Shown in pieces: positions 37,401 through 56,394 of a DNA stretch of 64,000 nt. The notes below the pieces were generated by a model, which saw only the letters and a list, made by a program, of their open reading frames with translations, ran no database searches and had not been told where the DNA came from. The stretch is from contig NC_092676.1 of assembly GCF_964355755.1 (NCBI RefSeq), forward strand, positions 912,288-976,287, in the 5' to 3' direction. A program made the translations under genes and the position numbers. Origin of the DNA: Antedon mediterranea (taxonomy: Eukaryota > Echinodermata > Crinoidea > Comatulida > Antedonidae). Position 1 is the first letter of the stretch. Each line of letters begins with the position of its first letter.

Positions 37401-39567
37401 ATAAACAAATCTTAAAAATTAGAAGAAAATTAACTTACGCAAAACAAGCACCAACAGCAACAGCCACAGCGCTACCACCGGAACTGCCGCCAGTCGTAAA
37501 CCAATCAGAATCCCCGATACTGGTCACATGATCTGTATGATCGGCCTCAGACTGATGGTTTCTTTTTGTAAGTTTTTCTGAACGTTCAAATGGATATCGC
37601 CAAGGGTTTCTAACTGCACTATGAACACCGGTGTTTGAATAACTCCTTAAATAAAATGTCAAACAAAACAAAAATTGTAGCATAAAAACATTTTGTATTG
37701 TGAGACAACTCTTTATTAAAGTATTCCTTGTTTTACAAGCAATTAATGTAGAGGGCGCCACAGTACATGTTAACTGTAATGGATTAGTAAAGATTATTAT
37801 TATACATTTTAATGAAATATTTAAAGTATACATTTGGTATTTTTTAAGTAATCTTAGAATTAAAGTTTGAGTGAAATAAAAGTCATAAATCATAATTTCT
37901 GTGACAATTGAATTGTTAGCATATTATTGAAACTTACCCCATTGCAAATTCATCCAGGTTGAGTTTTCCCATGCTGATAGCGCCCTCATTCAACATTCGT
38001 TTAACAACAGTCGCAGTGTATGGTGGCTTGTAACCTGTAGAAAAAACCCATTAACAACATCTATAAAATAATTATTTTAAATGTATTATAAAGAATAGCC
38101 TTAATAATAGAATAGTCTCTTAGCATTATAGAAACAATCAAACTATTATACTATAGGCATTTAAAGCATACTCACATTTGAATGAACTAATCTAAATGGG
38201 GACTACTTTCAAGTTTATTGTTTCACACATATTAAAAAAAATATACAGAACATTTGATAAATTGATAAATATAATTAATAAATTAAGCAATTTTAGGAAT
38301 CTTGATTGGAATTCCTTTCAATGCTCCTTAGTTGTTTGTGTATTTATCTTTGTCTTGATGATTCAGTAGAAATCCAGATGATCCTGCAGAAATCAGATGA
38401 TCCTGCAGCCCCATCCCTTCTTGATATTTGTTATATTGGTATTAGGTTAGTTTTACAAGTATATAAACCTACAGTAAAATGGAATGATGATGTCATACCA
38501 GAGAGACTTTTTGAAGCACATGTTGTTGTAACATCTCTAGTGGAGAAGTTGTCTTTCACAGCAACAGGAATTCCATCAAGTAATTTTAAAAGTTTACCTA
38601 AAAACAAAAATAAATAAACTTGTGATGGTTAAGCAGGCCTTGTCTTTTGAGAATTGCACTCCTCACACATTCAGGGTTCTTGTAGGTGTGCCTTCTTTGG
38701 GGGTATTTTAAGAGCGTGTTAGGCGAGTGATTACACCTCAAAAGACTGGTTAAGGAACATGTAAAGAGATGTTTGTGGGTACATTATGTGTTTCCTGAAA
38801 TAGAAAATAGTAATAAGAGATAATTGAGATTGTTTGTTTGTCTGTCTAGAACAACCATCTTCTGAAGTAACAAAATGTTAGTTAGTATGTTGAGAGTTAT
38901 ATTATATCATATGATATTGATGATATTCAAGCAGAAAAAGTATTCAAAAGTGAACATTTAAAACAAAATATTTAACCTTTTGAAATGCGTTGATCCGTTT
39001 CTTCTACGTTGTATTTGGCTGAATCAAACGTTGTTGTGACAAAAAAATTCAATTCACTGAAAACTTGTGCTCGTTTTCGACAGCGAGAGTAAAGTTTATT
39101 AGCTGATAATTTGCCTTCTTTTAACTGCCTAATGATCTAGAATTTGAAAAGAAATACTAACTTCAAATGTATCTGTAACGTTGGGCCAATCACAATGACA
39201 CACCTCACAACCCAAGCTTATTCATTATGCGTGGTGATGACCTCCTTCTAGCTAGCCTTTAGGCCATACACTAGTATAAGTAGTGTACTGTTGCCTACCT
39301 AGGATAACTAGTAGGGGATCCGTCTAGTTTGTACACTCCTCCTAGCCAGTAGATAGTAGTAGTAGTAGTAGTCCTCTTAACTAACTAAGACTCTAGAGTT
39401 TTAGGCCTAGCCTAAACTATACTAGTATTAGTATTTAGGCTCCCTTTTCTTTTTCTAGTTAGTAGTACAACAAGGCCTAGCTAGCCTACTCTATAGTTCA
39501 GAATAAGACTACCAGCTTAGAATAGACGTAGTGACAAACTTACTTCTTTGATCTTGTATTTAGACAT
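34431..39567 (-). CDS. QRSL1: Glutamyl-tRNA(Gln) amidotransferase subunit A, mitochondrial
   Basis: GatA of the mitochondrial GatCAB complex, which converts Glu-tRNA(Gln) to Gln-tRNA(Gln) using ammonia from glutamine. Eleven coding exons in phase: 39544-39567, 38977-39136, 38499-38597, 37938-38034, 37439-37645, 37016-37191, 36183-36295, 35767-35959, 35294-35411, 34872-35071 and 34431-34627 (stop 34431-34433). The product is 527 residues, against 528 in human. The amidase triad is visible: Lys76 in PVAVKDNF, the cis-Ser of GGSSGGSA near 181, and the nucleophile Ser near 205 in [13 protein letters not shown]. The last motif is usually DTGGS, so a conserved Gly is Ser here. Other family landmarks are [35 protein letters not shown] and [11 protein letters not shown]-like sequence near the end. 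The start was chosen by matching the short family N terminus (MSKYKIKE then [10 protein letters not shown]). Introns hold MITEs. Confidence 0.95.
36473..36617. mobile_element. TTAA-type MITE, family A copy 4, in a QRSL1 intron
   Basis: Inverted repeats TGTCTACACTATCAAACTTT and AACTAGTTTGATAGTGTAGACA. TTAA follows the right end at 36614-36617; the left TTAA is not preserved. Confidence 0.85.
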
Positions 39568-40029
39568 CTTATACCACCGAAATAGTGATTTAAGTTTATT
39601 TATTCTGACAAAATAAAAACATACCCTCGATGCATCTCACACATGTGATGTGCACTCATGCGTATCAGAAAAGATCCAGCCAATCACAAGGCATGATGAT
39701 CAGCCCAATAAACAGGTATATAACACTTAAATCTCAAATAAGTAACCTAAAGTTACGTTCTTAAATGTGTTAATTAATTCTGTATAGATAGTTACGTACC
39801 GTATAATATTTTGGGGTCACCACCAGTTAGTTAGACTATCTTTTATTGCCATTTCTTACGTTGTTTTTGCATGTATTTTGTTTACTGAAATATAAGCGAA
39901 CGGCTGATTGAAGTCTAATCCAGGCGAACGACGCCACCACCACACACACACACGTACACGGCCGAAGTGTTTCCAGCCCCGGCAGAAAACTGATAATTTC
40001 ACTACATTTCTTGAGTATTTAATGCCACT
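39568..40029. promoter_or_regulatory. Shared head-to-head promoter region of QRSL1 and CDC5L
   Basis: Divergent start codons 462 bp apart. A (CA)n-like run lies near 39938-39952. No TATA box is evident. Shared control is inferred from spacing. Confidence 0.6.
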
Positions 40030-47097
<7,068 letters not shown>

Positions 47098-47330
47098 TAG
47101 TCAAATCAAACTGTAGAAGTACAATTTGCACAGACTCTTCTCTACCATGGTTCTGGTAGAACAAGTTTTTTTCAGAAAATGACTTAACTGGAAGTCCAGT
47201 ATACACATTTGGCTCACATGCACTTTAAAGAACTCAAAAGATCAGTACACCCCAGAATAAGAATATTTTATTAATTTGTTATCAACTTTGAATTTCAAAA
47301 ATGAAATTCAAGCTCTGTCAAAGTGATTTT

Positions 47331-49469
47331 TTAATAATTATATATTTTTACATTGTTTGACCCAAAGTTTGCTACAGCTACCCTTCTTGGTTGGTTAGAG
47401 ATTATAGCAATTCCAAGAGGAGTGTTTAACCCACCATCATCTATTCTTTTTATAAAAACCCCATTTTTATCAAATAACTGAAGTTTGTGATTACTTGATA
47501 CCAGTATGTTTTCCTTAGAATCAATTATGACATAATGAGGACTTTCAACAACGCAACCTGCACCCACAAGATTTCTCATAAACTCATCATTTGCATCAAA
47601 CATTTGTATTCTGTTATTTCCACGGTCTGCAACAATTATGTTTCCCTCTTTTGTTAGTGCAACACCATATGGTTGATTCATATATCCACCGTTGCTACCG
47701 TATGACCCAATTTGACCAAGAAGTTTACCATTATCAACATTAAATTTAAACACACAATGATTTTCACTATCTGCAACATACATGATTCTAGTTTCCTTAT
47801 TGACTGTCAGCCCACATGGATGTTTAAATGTACCTTCACCAAATGTACAAATTTTCTTCAGTTTGTCATCACACATTACAACAGTTTTTTCAAATGTGTC
47901 CCCATGAAGAATTTTGCCATCGTCCATTTGGTGCATATATGCAACATTTACACGGTGTTCTAATGATATTCTACCAATAAAAGAGTATTCTTTGTTAAAC
48001 TTTAGTAAATCTTTACTGTAACTTGATATTAATATACACCCGTCTTCTTGTACTAACACATCTTTTACTTCTTTATGGTTGTTGTGTACTTTAAGCTGTC
48101 CAATGTTATCAATGGTATGTACAAGCACTGGTGCTTTCACCTTGATTTTCACTGGTGATCCTTCGATTTCTTTTGCTCTACAGGTGATGTTCATCTTCCA
48201 TTTTCCTTCTTTATTGGGTCTTCCTGTTATTTTGTACTCTCCACTTCCCTGGTGTGTCACTTGATTGTCTGATTCTTCACCTGATTCATTAAATAAAGTT
48301 GCAGCCAATAGTGATGTCTCACTTCCTTCTGCACTTGAAACTTTCACTTCAAATGTCTGTCCCTTTATGACTGTAATACGTCTGTCACCTTTAGCAACCT
48401 CATACAAACATTCACCAATTTTACCAATTCCTTCTAAATTGATCACATCCAAGTTTTTAGATGGAATGAAACTTGGGGTCACAATCCCCTTGAATATTGA
48501 TTCATCAAAGTTTGGTTTTAAAACCTCATCTTTAACAACATTGACTTTTGCCTCGTGAGATTTAAATGTATCTCTTTCTTCTGGTTTGTTCATCATTGTA
48601 TTAATTAATGATGACATCCTATTAACTTTCATCAACTTTGAGTCCATTCTGTTAACTCGATCGTCAACCACCTCTCTATTTTCTTTGTAAATCTGTTCAA
48701 GGTCTGTCAACAGAGCTCTGCTGTTCTCATGAACCTTTTTGATAATGTTTTCTTCTTGTAATTTAATCGCTGTTTTGGATAATGTTAATTCAGATTCCAT
48801 GTCTGATCTTTCTTTAGTGATTGTATTGCATGTTTCTTCTAGTTTTTCTTTAATTTCTTTGGCACTTTTCATAACATCTGTAACATTTTGATTAAACTCA
48901 TCTACAGCCGTCTTGAATAGAATCACATTATGTTCATTTTGATAACAACGAAGAACATATTCACATTTCTTGCATCCACTTTTAGAACAAGTTCTACAAT
49001 AAAATTCAAGCATGCAGGTTCCATGAAATTTACATTTATTTGGCAAATCATCTTTATCCAATGTGTACAATGAATGGTTTTTCGTTGAAGGAATTATTTC
49101 ATGTAGCTTGATGCATTGTCCACATAGATATAGCTGACATTCAGAGCAGTAGTATTCAGGTTGGTTATCATCAGAGCTTAAACATTTTGATGGTTTTTCT
49201 TTTTCAATCTTTTTAACATACTCAAGTTGATAACTTAACATTTCATTGGTAGTAAGATCTTTAAAATCAAATTGGTTTAGGTCATCATACATCTTACAGC
49301 ATTTTGGACATTTTATTTTGCCGCTTGTTTCAAGCAAACTCTGTAGGCAATGAAGACAGTAACTATGGAGACACTCAAGTGTCTTTGGTTCTGTCAGTCT
49401 TTCTAGACAGATTGCACATTCAAGATCATTTTTCTCTAATTTAAATTGAAATGCTTTTTGTCCCAACAT
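47331..49469 (-). CDS. TRIM-NHL protein 1 (TRIM2/3-like architecture), intronless
   Basis: A single 712-residue frame. A C3HC4 RING runs from residue 18 to about 57 (CAICLERLTEPKTLECLHSY ... CPKC), followed by a B-box-like zinc site near 95-130 (YYCSECQLYLCGQC), a B-box 2 near 147-185 (CKFHGTCMLEFYCRTCSKSG), a coiled coil near 190-290, a filamin/ABP280-type repeat near 350-440 and NHL repeats from about 450 to the end (MYVADSENHCVFKFNVDNGK; NIIVADRGNNRIQMFDANDE). The architecture predicts a cytoplasmic E3 ubiquitin ligase with an RNA- or protein-binding beta-propeller. Expanded intronless TRIM-NHL sets are known in invertebrate deuterostomes and are often linked to immunity, which is inference here. 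It lies opposite CDC5L. An acceptor-like sequence sits just before the start codon, so a 5' untranslated exon is possible. Confidence 0.95.
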   Translation of the reverse strand: MLGQKAFQFKLEKNDLECAICLERLTEPKTLECLHSYCLHCLQSLLETSGKIKCPKCCKMYDDLNQFDFKDLTTNEMLSYQLEYVKKIEKEKPSKCLSSDDNQPEYYCSECQLYLCGQCIKLHEIIPSTKNHSLYTLDKDDLPNKCKFHGTCMLEFYCRTCSKSGCKKCEYVLRCYQNEHNVILFKTAVDEFNQNVTDVMKSAKEIKEKLEETCNTITKERSDMESELTLSKTAIKLQEENIIKKVHENSRALLTDLEQIYKENREVVDDRVNRMDSKLMKVNRMSSLINTMMNKPEERDTFKSHEAKVNVVKDEVLKPNFDESIFKGIVTPSFIPSKNLDVINLEGIGKIGECLYEVAKGDRRITVIKGQTFEVKVSSAEGSETSLLAATLFNESGEESDNQVTHQGSGEYKITGRPNKEGKWKMNITCRAKEIEGSPVKIKVKAPVLVHTIDNIGQLKVHNNHKEVKDVLVQEDGCILISSYSKDLLKFNKEYSFIGRISLEHRVNVAYMHQMDDGKILHGDTFEKTVVMCDDKLKKICTFGEGTFKHPCGLTVNKETRIMYVADSENHCVFKFNVDNGKLLGQIGSYGSNGGYMNQPYGVALTKEGNIIVADRGNNRIQMFDANDEFMRNLVGAGCVVESPHYVIIDSKENILVSSNHKLQLFDKNGVFIKRIDDGGLNTPLGIAIISNQPRRVAVANFGSNNVKIYNY

Positions 49470-49499
49470 CTGTTAAAATTGAAAGAAAAAATCGTATTT

Positions 49500-52400
49500 T
49501 ACTTTAGATTTAACTTTACTTAATTAATATTATCGTGGAGAATTTCTCCATGGCATATTTACAAAAAAAAGTTTTCAAACCTGGTTTACAGAACTTTCTC
49601 TACTATAAAAGAATCATTTAAAAAATAACTGTTTTATAAAAACTTTAATATTGAAATATATTAATGTTTAACAAAATTGATGGTTAAAATTACGTACAAA
49701 GTGTGTGTTTGTGCATTACTGTATCATAAATGAAATGGGAAGGAAGTTACTAACTTGAATTGTTTACTTTGGGATTTTACAAGACAATTGAGCTTTTTAT
49801 TGGTTGATAATTGTGTATGTCATTGTCACACTAGATATTAGGAAATGCAGTTTGTATCATTCTTGTGTTATTCCTACGCATTGCAACCTTCAAACAACAC
49901 CCACACTAATGTTTTAAGCTATTTACAAAAACTTTTTTTTTAAATGTACTAAAACTTGTCAATTTGGTTTCCTAAGTACAGTACTAGATAAGTGGAGGAT
50001 GCAGCTTTGATATTTCTATGCATGAGAACATCAATCAATCATCGACATTTTTATTCCATAATTAAAATAAGAACATATACAGTACAACATTGATACAACA
50101 TATCTCCCTGCAACATCCAAGCTGTTTTCAGTATTAACAAAGTAAAAGGAAATTGTTAAATACAAATTTTTATTTAAAGTGGTTGCTTTTTTAGTGTTAT
50201 TACTCATAATTACATTTCTGTATTGTGCTCATTTTTCTTGAATATCCAAATGCCATAAGTGGGGGATTTTTTGTAGTCTAAAGTCTAGTTTGTATTTGTA
50301 TCAGACAACAAGTGTCCAGGCCACCAAGTTGATTCGTTACTTTCAATGTGAAATACATAATTAGAACCACCTGCTGATTATTTGTACACTATAATATTCA
50401 ACAACAAAACACATACAATTACATTTTTATTAGTCTGCCAGTGTCTACTGAATAACACATTTTTCCCATATACAATTACTGTATGCCTTTTTCTAATTCA
50501 ATAATTTAAATTCAGATTCTATGTTCTGATCTTTTTTAGGTCTGCTGTGACATGTTTCAGTTTGTCAATATGTTTAACAACTTTTTTTGAAAATTTTCTT
50601 ACATTTCTTTTATTTTAATATGATCATTTTTCTTTTACCGTAGTAGTTTTAATTCTGTGCGATAAAAAAGTAGTTATTTGTATTACATAGATTCAGCGGG
50701 ATTGTCCCGTTTTTTTATGCTCTGGCCCGCTGTCCCGCCTAACCCTTGAATTGTCCCGCCCAACCCTTGAATTGTCCCGCTTTCAAAATATTTTATGATG
50801 AAAAAAAAATAATGAAATAATATTTTGAAAACTACCAAGATTGAATGTTGATACGCCGAATTATTAGGTGAATCGGTGAATTTTATATGAACTGAAGTAC
50901 AGACTACACGACGATTGGATTACGATTGTTACTACTAACGAAAGTAGGCCCAGCCTAGGTTCCTTATCATCTATCAATCATCTGCGGTTAAAACTCACTT
51001 GACTTTCATGCGTTGGTGGCCGGCCTCACGTGACTTCTAGCCAGAGAGCAGGGAACCCAGCAGACAGATGGATGCGGTCGTACGTTGAATTGTTTACAGT
51101 CATCCGATTAGCGAAGCCAGCGCAATTAAATTTTGTAAATTGAACAATGTCTGCAATCGTACTAAAATTACTTTTCAGTTAAAAACAAGTTTAGGCCTAT
51201 AATTTGGGCTTTCTTGTGAAAACATTTTTCACCTCAAAGAAACTTGCTATACCTCCCTGGCTAGACGGCATTACGACAATATTTTGTACCGAAATTCAAT
51301 TAAACGGGGCATTGAAGATCGTCAAAATCCACTCAATATGGCCATTTTCAACCGGGAAAAGTAGATTGGATCGTACAAGGGACCCACTCTGACCAGGGAG
51401 GTAGCAATGTCATATTCGGTTGGGACTTTTACCATTGAGTATATATAGTTTTTCCGTTGATTTAACCTTCCGGCCCTTATTTAACGGCGTATTTTGAGTG
51501 TTGAGATAGTTAACGAAAAATCTTGGTTGTTAAAATATGCATTATGTGTGTCAAATTAATGACGTACGATCGTTTTTTCCATGGCTGGAAACGGACGTCG
51601 TCTTATTTACTAAACTAATATACAGTAAACGTTCTGAAAGGCTACCTGCACGTGTTTGAGCTGCGTATCGTCGCGGTTGTCTGACGGTGTACTTTGTACG
51701 AATCGTTCGTGGCCTAGCTCGTAAAACCTTTCCTGCATGGCTACGGGCCTAATTACGAGAGTCATAATAAGGACTTCCATGTGACAATAGAAGAATATTA
51801 ATCAGGCAGAGTCCGTGATGGTGACATTTTAGGAGGATATTATAAGTATGCGGATTTGTCTGGAGAAATTTCTACACAGAACGAACGCGAAAACCCACCC
51901 ACAAAATAAAAAGGAAGTATGAAATATCAAAAAAGTTTATTTTCTTCAGCAAAACTTTACTTTAATCATTTTAACATTTTAAAAACTATATAATTAACTA
52001 AAATGCTCAGTAAAACATAATTAACACACGCAAAAAAAAACCAATTATACATGATGAATAACAATACAAAAACCCATTCTGGCAGATTGTCAAAAAGCAA
52101 TAAAAATATCGCTATAAACAGACTCTCCTAATGTAGTACAACATAATTAAGTATAATCCGGTTAACATTACACCTTCAAAAGTCTATGATATATATGCTC
52201 AATAAGGATTTTCTAAATCTAAATACAGTGTACTATTAAACTACTAATTGGAGCACTTTTAGTGGATATGTGCACTACGGTACAGAATATACATTTTTTC
52301 AATGTATTAGTTATTTACAAGTACTGATGAATAAGTTTTAATCTTTTATTTATTTTCCAAAGACAAAGTTTGAGGATTGTTGTTACTAGATTATCAGCAG

Positions 52401-52620
52401 GGTAAGTCCAGCCATGTTCTGATTTGTTGAGATTGAAACCAACTGACGGTTGTACCAAACACTACACTCATTTTATACTGACAGATTTATTCTTGAAACA
52501 ATTTTTGATATTTGATATCATTTACTGTGCAGTACAGTATTTATTCATTAGCAAATTATGTTAGTTTGTAAACAGTTGTTTTTTATTAGTATTATTGCTG
52601 TATTACAGTATAGATTGTTA
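49500..52620. other. Spacer between TRIM-NHL genes 1 and 2
   Basis: 49740-49990 and 50230-50410 are homologous to the 5' flank of gene 2 (55030-55290 and 56060-56250), part of one segmental duplication. A short tandem repeat of CTAACCCTTGAATTGTCCCG lies at 50700-50785. No other gene was recognised. Confidence 0.7.
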
Positions 52621-52621
52621 A

Positions 52622-54763
52622 TTAATAATTATATATTTTTACATTGTTTGTCCCCCAGTTTGCTACAGCTACCCTTCTTGGTTGGTTAGAGATTATTGTA
52701 ATTCCAAGGGGATTGTCTAACCCACCATCATCGATTCGTTTGATGAAAACCCCATTTTTATCAAATAACTGTAGTTTGTGATTACTCGATACTAAGATGT
52801 TTTCATCGGAGTCTATGGCTACATAATGAGGACTAACAACATGACCATCTTTCTTACCACTGTCTACAAGAATTCTCATAAACTTATCATTTGCATCAAA
52901 CATTTGTATTCTGTTATTTCCACAGTCTGCTACAATCAGATTTCCTTCTTTTGTCAGTGTAACACCATATGGTCTATTCATTTGACCCTCACTACCATAT
53001 GTACCTATTTCACCAAGAAGTTTACCATTATCAACATTGAATTTAAACACACAATGATTTTCACTATCGGCAACATACATGGTTCTAGTTTCCTTATTCA
53101 CTGTCATAGCACATGGATTTTTTAATAATCCTTTACCAAACGCATGAATTTTCTTCAGTTTATCATCACACATTACAACAGTTTTTCCATAGGTGTCACT
53201 ATGAACTATATGGCCATCGCCCATTTGATGCAAAAAAGCAACATTCACACGATGATTTACTAATACCCTACCAACAAAAGAGTAGTAAGCTGCGTTAAAC
53301 CTTAGCAAATCTTGACTACAACTTGATATTAATATACACCCATCTTTATCTAGTAGTACATCTTTTACTTTTTTTTCTTTATTAAGTACTTTAAGCTGCT
53401 TTTTATCAATGGTATGTACAAGTTGTGCATTCACCTTGATATTCACTGGTGATCCTTTTACTGGTTTCCCTCTAGCAGTTATCTTCATCTTCGATTCTCC
53501 TTCTTTAGGGCATCTTCCTGTTATTTTATACACTCCACTTCCCAGGTGTTTCACTGTGGCTGATTCTTTACCTGATTTGTCAATGTCAATTAAAGTTGCA
53601 GCCAATAGTGATGTCTCACTTCCTTCTGCACTTGAAACTTTCACTTCAAATGTCTGTCCCTTTATGACTGTAATACGTCTGTCACCTTCAGCAACCTCAT
53701 ACAAACATTCACCAATTTTACCAATTCCTTCTAAATTGATCACATTATCCAAGTTTTTAGATGGAATGAAACTTGGGGTCACAATCCCCTTGAATATTGA
53801 TTCATCAAAGTTTGGTTTTAAAACTTCATCTTTAACAACATTGACATTTGTCTCATGAGATTTAAGTGTTTCTCTTTCTTCTGGTTTGTTCATCATTGTG
53901 TTAATTAATGGTGACATCTCATTAACTTTCATCAACTTTGAGTCCATTCTTTTAACTCGTTCATCAACCACCTCCATATTTTTTTTGTAAATCTTTTCAA
54001 GATCTGTGATCAGAGTTCTAGTTTTCTCCTGAACCTTTTTGATAATGTTTTGTTCTTGTGATTCAATCGCTGTCCTGCATAATTTGAATTCAGATTCCAT
54101 GTCTGATTTTTCTCTAGTGATTGTATCTCGTGTTCCTTTAAGTTTTTCTTTTATTTCTTCAGCACATTTCTTAACTTTTTTAGCATTTTGATTAAACTCA
54201 TCTACAGCAGTCTTGAATGGAATCACATTATGGCTATTTTGATAACAACAAAGAACATGTTCACATTTCTTACATCCACTTTTAGAGCAACTTCTGCAAA
54301 AAAATTCAAGCATGCAACCTCCATGAATTTTACATTTATTCGGCAGATTATTTTTATCCAAAGTGTACAATGAATGGTCTTTCAACAAACTGATGATTTT
54401 ATGCTGCTGGATGCATTGTCCACATTGATAAATTTGACATTCAGGGCAGTAGTATTCAGGTTGGTTATCACAGCTTGAGCATTCTGATGGTTTTCCAGAT
54501 TCAATTTTCTCAACATTTTTAACTTGATTACTTAACATTTCATTGATAGTAAAATTGTTCAAATCTTGTTGACTAATGTCATCATACTGTGTACAGCATT
54601 TTGGACATTTTACATTGCCGCTTGTTTTAATCAAACTCTGCAGGCAATGAAGACAGTAACTATGGAGACACTCAAGTGTTTTTGGTTCTGTGAATCTTTC
54701 TAGACAGATTGCACATTCAAGATCCTTTTTGTCTAAAAATTGAAATACTTTTTGTCCTGACAT
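52622..54763 (-). CDS. TRIM-NHL protein 2 (TRIM2/3-like architecture), intronless
   Basis: A single 713-residue frame, a close paralog of genes 1 and 3 in the same orientation. RING from about residue 17 (CAICLERFTEPKTLECLHSY), B-box-like site (CSSCDNQPEYYCPECQIYQC), B-box 2 (CKIHGGCMLEFFCRSCSKSG), coiled coil, filamin-type repeat and NHL repeats (VADSENHCVFKFNVDNGK; LIVADCGNNRIQMFDANDK), ending NWGTNNVKIYNY. Part of the coiled-coil/filamin coding region (53590-53825) is almost identical to gene 1 (48295-48530), while the rest has diverged more. Function as for gene 1. Confidence 0.95.
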   Translation of the reverse strand: MSGQKVFQFLDKKDLECAICLERFTEPKTLECLHSYCLHCLQSLIKTSGNVKCPKCCTQYDDISQQDLNNFTINEMLSNQVKNVEKIESGKPSECSSCDNQPEYYCPECQIYQCGQCIQQHKIISLLKDHSLYTLDKNNLPNKCKIHGGCMLEFFCRSCSKSGCKKCEHVLCCYQNSHNVIPFKTAVDEFNQNAKKVKKCAEEIKEKLKGTRDTITREKSDMESEFKLCRTAIESQEQNIIKKVQEKTRTLITDLEKIYKKNMEVVDERVKRMDSKLMKVNEMSPLINTMMNKPEERETLKSHETNVNVVKDEVLKPNFDESIFKGIVTPSFIPSKNLDNVINLEGIGKIGECLYEVAEGDRRITVIKGQTFEVKVSSAEGSETSLLAATLIDIDKSGKESATVKHLGSGVYKITGRCPKEGESKMKITARGKPVKGSPVNIKVNAQLVHTIDKKQLKVLNKEKKVKDVLLDKDGCILISSCSQDLLRFNAAYYSFVGRVLVNHRVNVAFLHQMGDGHIVHSDTYGKTVVMCDDKLKKIHAFGKGLLKNPCAMTVNKETRTMYVADSENHCVFKFNVDNGKLLGEIGTYGSEGQMNRPYGVTLTKEGNLIVADCGNNRIQMFDANDKFMRILVDSGKKDGHVVSPHYVAIDSDENILVSSNHKLQLFDKNGVFIKRIDDGGLDNPLGITIISNQPRRVAVANWGTNNVKIYNY

Positions 54764-55896
54764 CTGTTAAAATTGAAAGAAAAAATTGTATTTTACTTAA
54801 GATTTACCTTTTTTTAGTATTATCATGAAGAATTTATCCATGGCATATTTGCAACTAAATGTTTTCAAACCTGGTTTACTATATCTAATATAAAAGAATC
54901 ATTACAAAAAACAGTAACTGTTTTATAAAAACTGCAAATTTCAAAAATATTAACAAAAGTGAAGGTTAGAAGTACTTACTTTATCTTGAGAGTGCACTGT
55001 ACTAAAGTGTGTACTTATGTGCTTGATCATAAAGGAAATGGGAAGGAAGTTCATACTATTAACTTGAATTGTTTACTTTGGGATTTTCCAAAACAAGCTT
55101 TTTATTGGTTAATAATGTGCGTGATATGTCACACCAGGAATTAGTAATGCAGTTTGCATCTCTTGTTATTCATACGCATTGCAACCTTCGAACAACACCC
55201 ACACTAACGTTTTAAGCTATTTACAAAAACTTGTTTTGAAAATATACTGAAACGTGTCAATTTGGTTTCCTAAAATCGGTAGATTAATTGAGTGTTCAGC
55301 TTTGATATTTCTATGCCTGATAACATCCATCCTTTTTATTAACTAAAAAAGTAAACTTTAAAATGAAATACAGAGAACTATAGTAGTATACAGTATTATG
55401 TACATCAAATAAGCAATATGTTGGTACCAATGAACTTTAAAGTTTTATAGTTTAATTAAATTTAATGAATTTTAACATTTTTATAAATTATTAACTTTTA
55501 TCTTTAAGTTTGAATGTTGTTTATATAATTTTGTATTGTTTTTAAGAGGGCCTCTTAGCTGTGTAGTACATCTGTTAGAGTTTCAGTACCCTTGTAAAAC
55601 ACAGTTGAATTTAATCAATATATTATCAGTAACAGCTTCATTCATTTTTTTACAAATCTATAATGTTTACTGCACATGATTTGATTGGTTGTAACTTAGT
55701 TGTTGTTACACATCATCGTATGATCATTACATAGGTTACTACTCTACCCCCTGTTTATTTGTCCATGAGGATATTGAACTCAATTATGATCCAATAGCTG
55801 ATGGAACGATTACTCAGAAGTGTATGAATGGATTTAACCCTTTACAGGGACGTTAATAAATCAACACAGCAGTGAGGATGTTTGTATTCTAAAGAA

Positions 55897-56020
55897 TTGT
55901 CTAGACACTATCAAGCTTTATGTGACAAAAAAGTGTCATGTGCCCCAATATGGTAGTGATATGGTCAAATATGGTAGTGATATGACATCATCATGTTCAT
56001 ATATGGGCACTATCACATGC
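55897..56020. mobile_element. Truncated TTAA-type MITE, family A copy 5
   Basis: TGTCTAGACACTATCAAGCT, GTGACAAAAAAGTG and TATGGTAGTGATATG match family A; the other inverted repeat is missing. Confidence 0.75.
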
Positions 56021-56394
56021 AAAGGTATATTTTTAGTATTGTTACAGTACTTACGTTTCTATATTATGCTCGTTTTTCTTGAATATCCATAGTACTTCAA
56101 TCCAAATGTATAAGTGAAGGATTTTTTGTAGTCTACTTTGCATCAAACAAGAAGTGTCCAGGCCACCAAGTTGATCTGTTGCTTTCATGTGAAATACATA
56201 ATTAAAACCACCTGCTGCTTATTTGTACACACTATATTAATTCAACAACAAAACACATACAAATACATTTCTAGCAGTTGCAAGTGGCTGCTAAGCAAGA
56301 TATTTCTCCATTGTAACAGGTTCGTACTACTAGTGTCATAGCTGTATCGCGTAGTATTTTCCGGCGCTACTGTACACCACTGACACAAACACAA

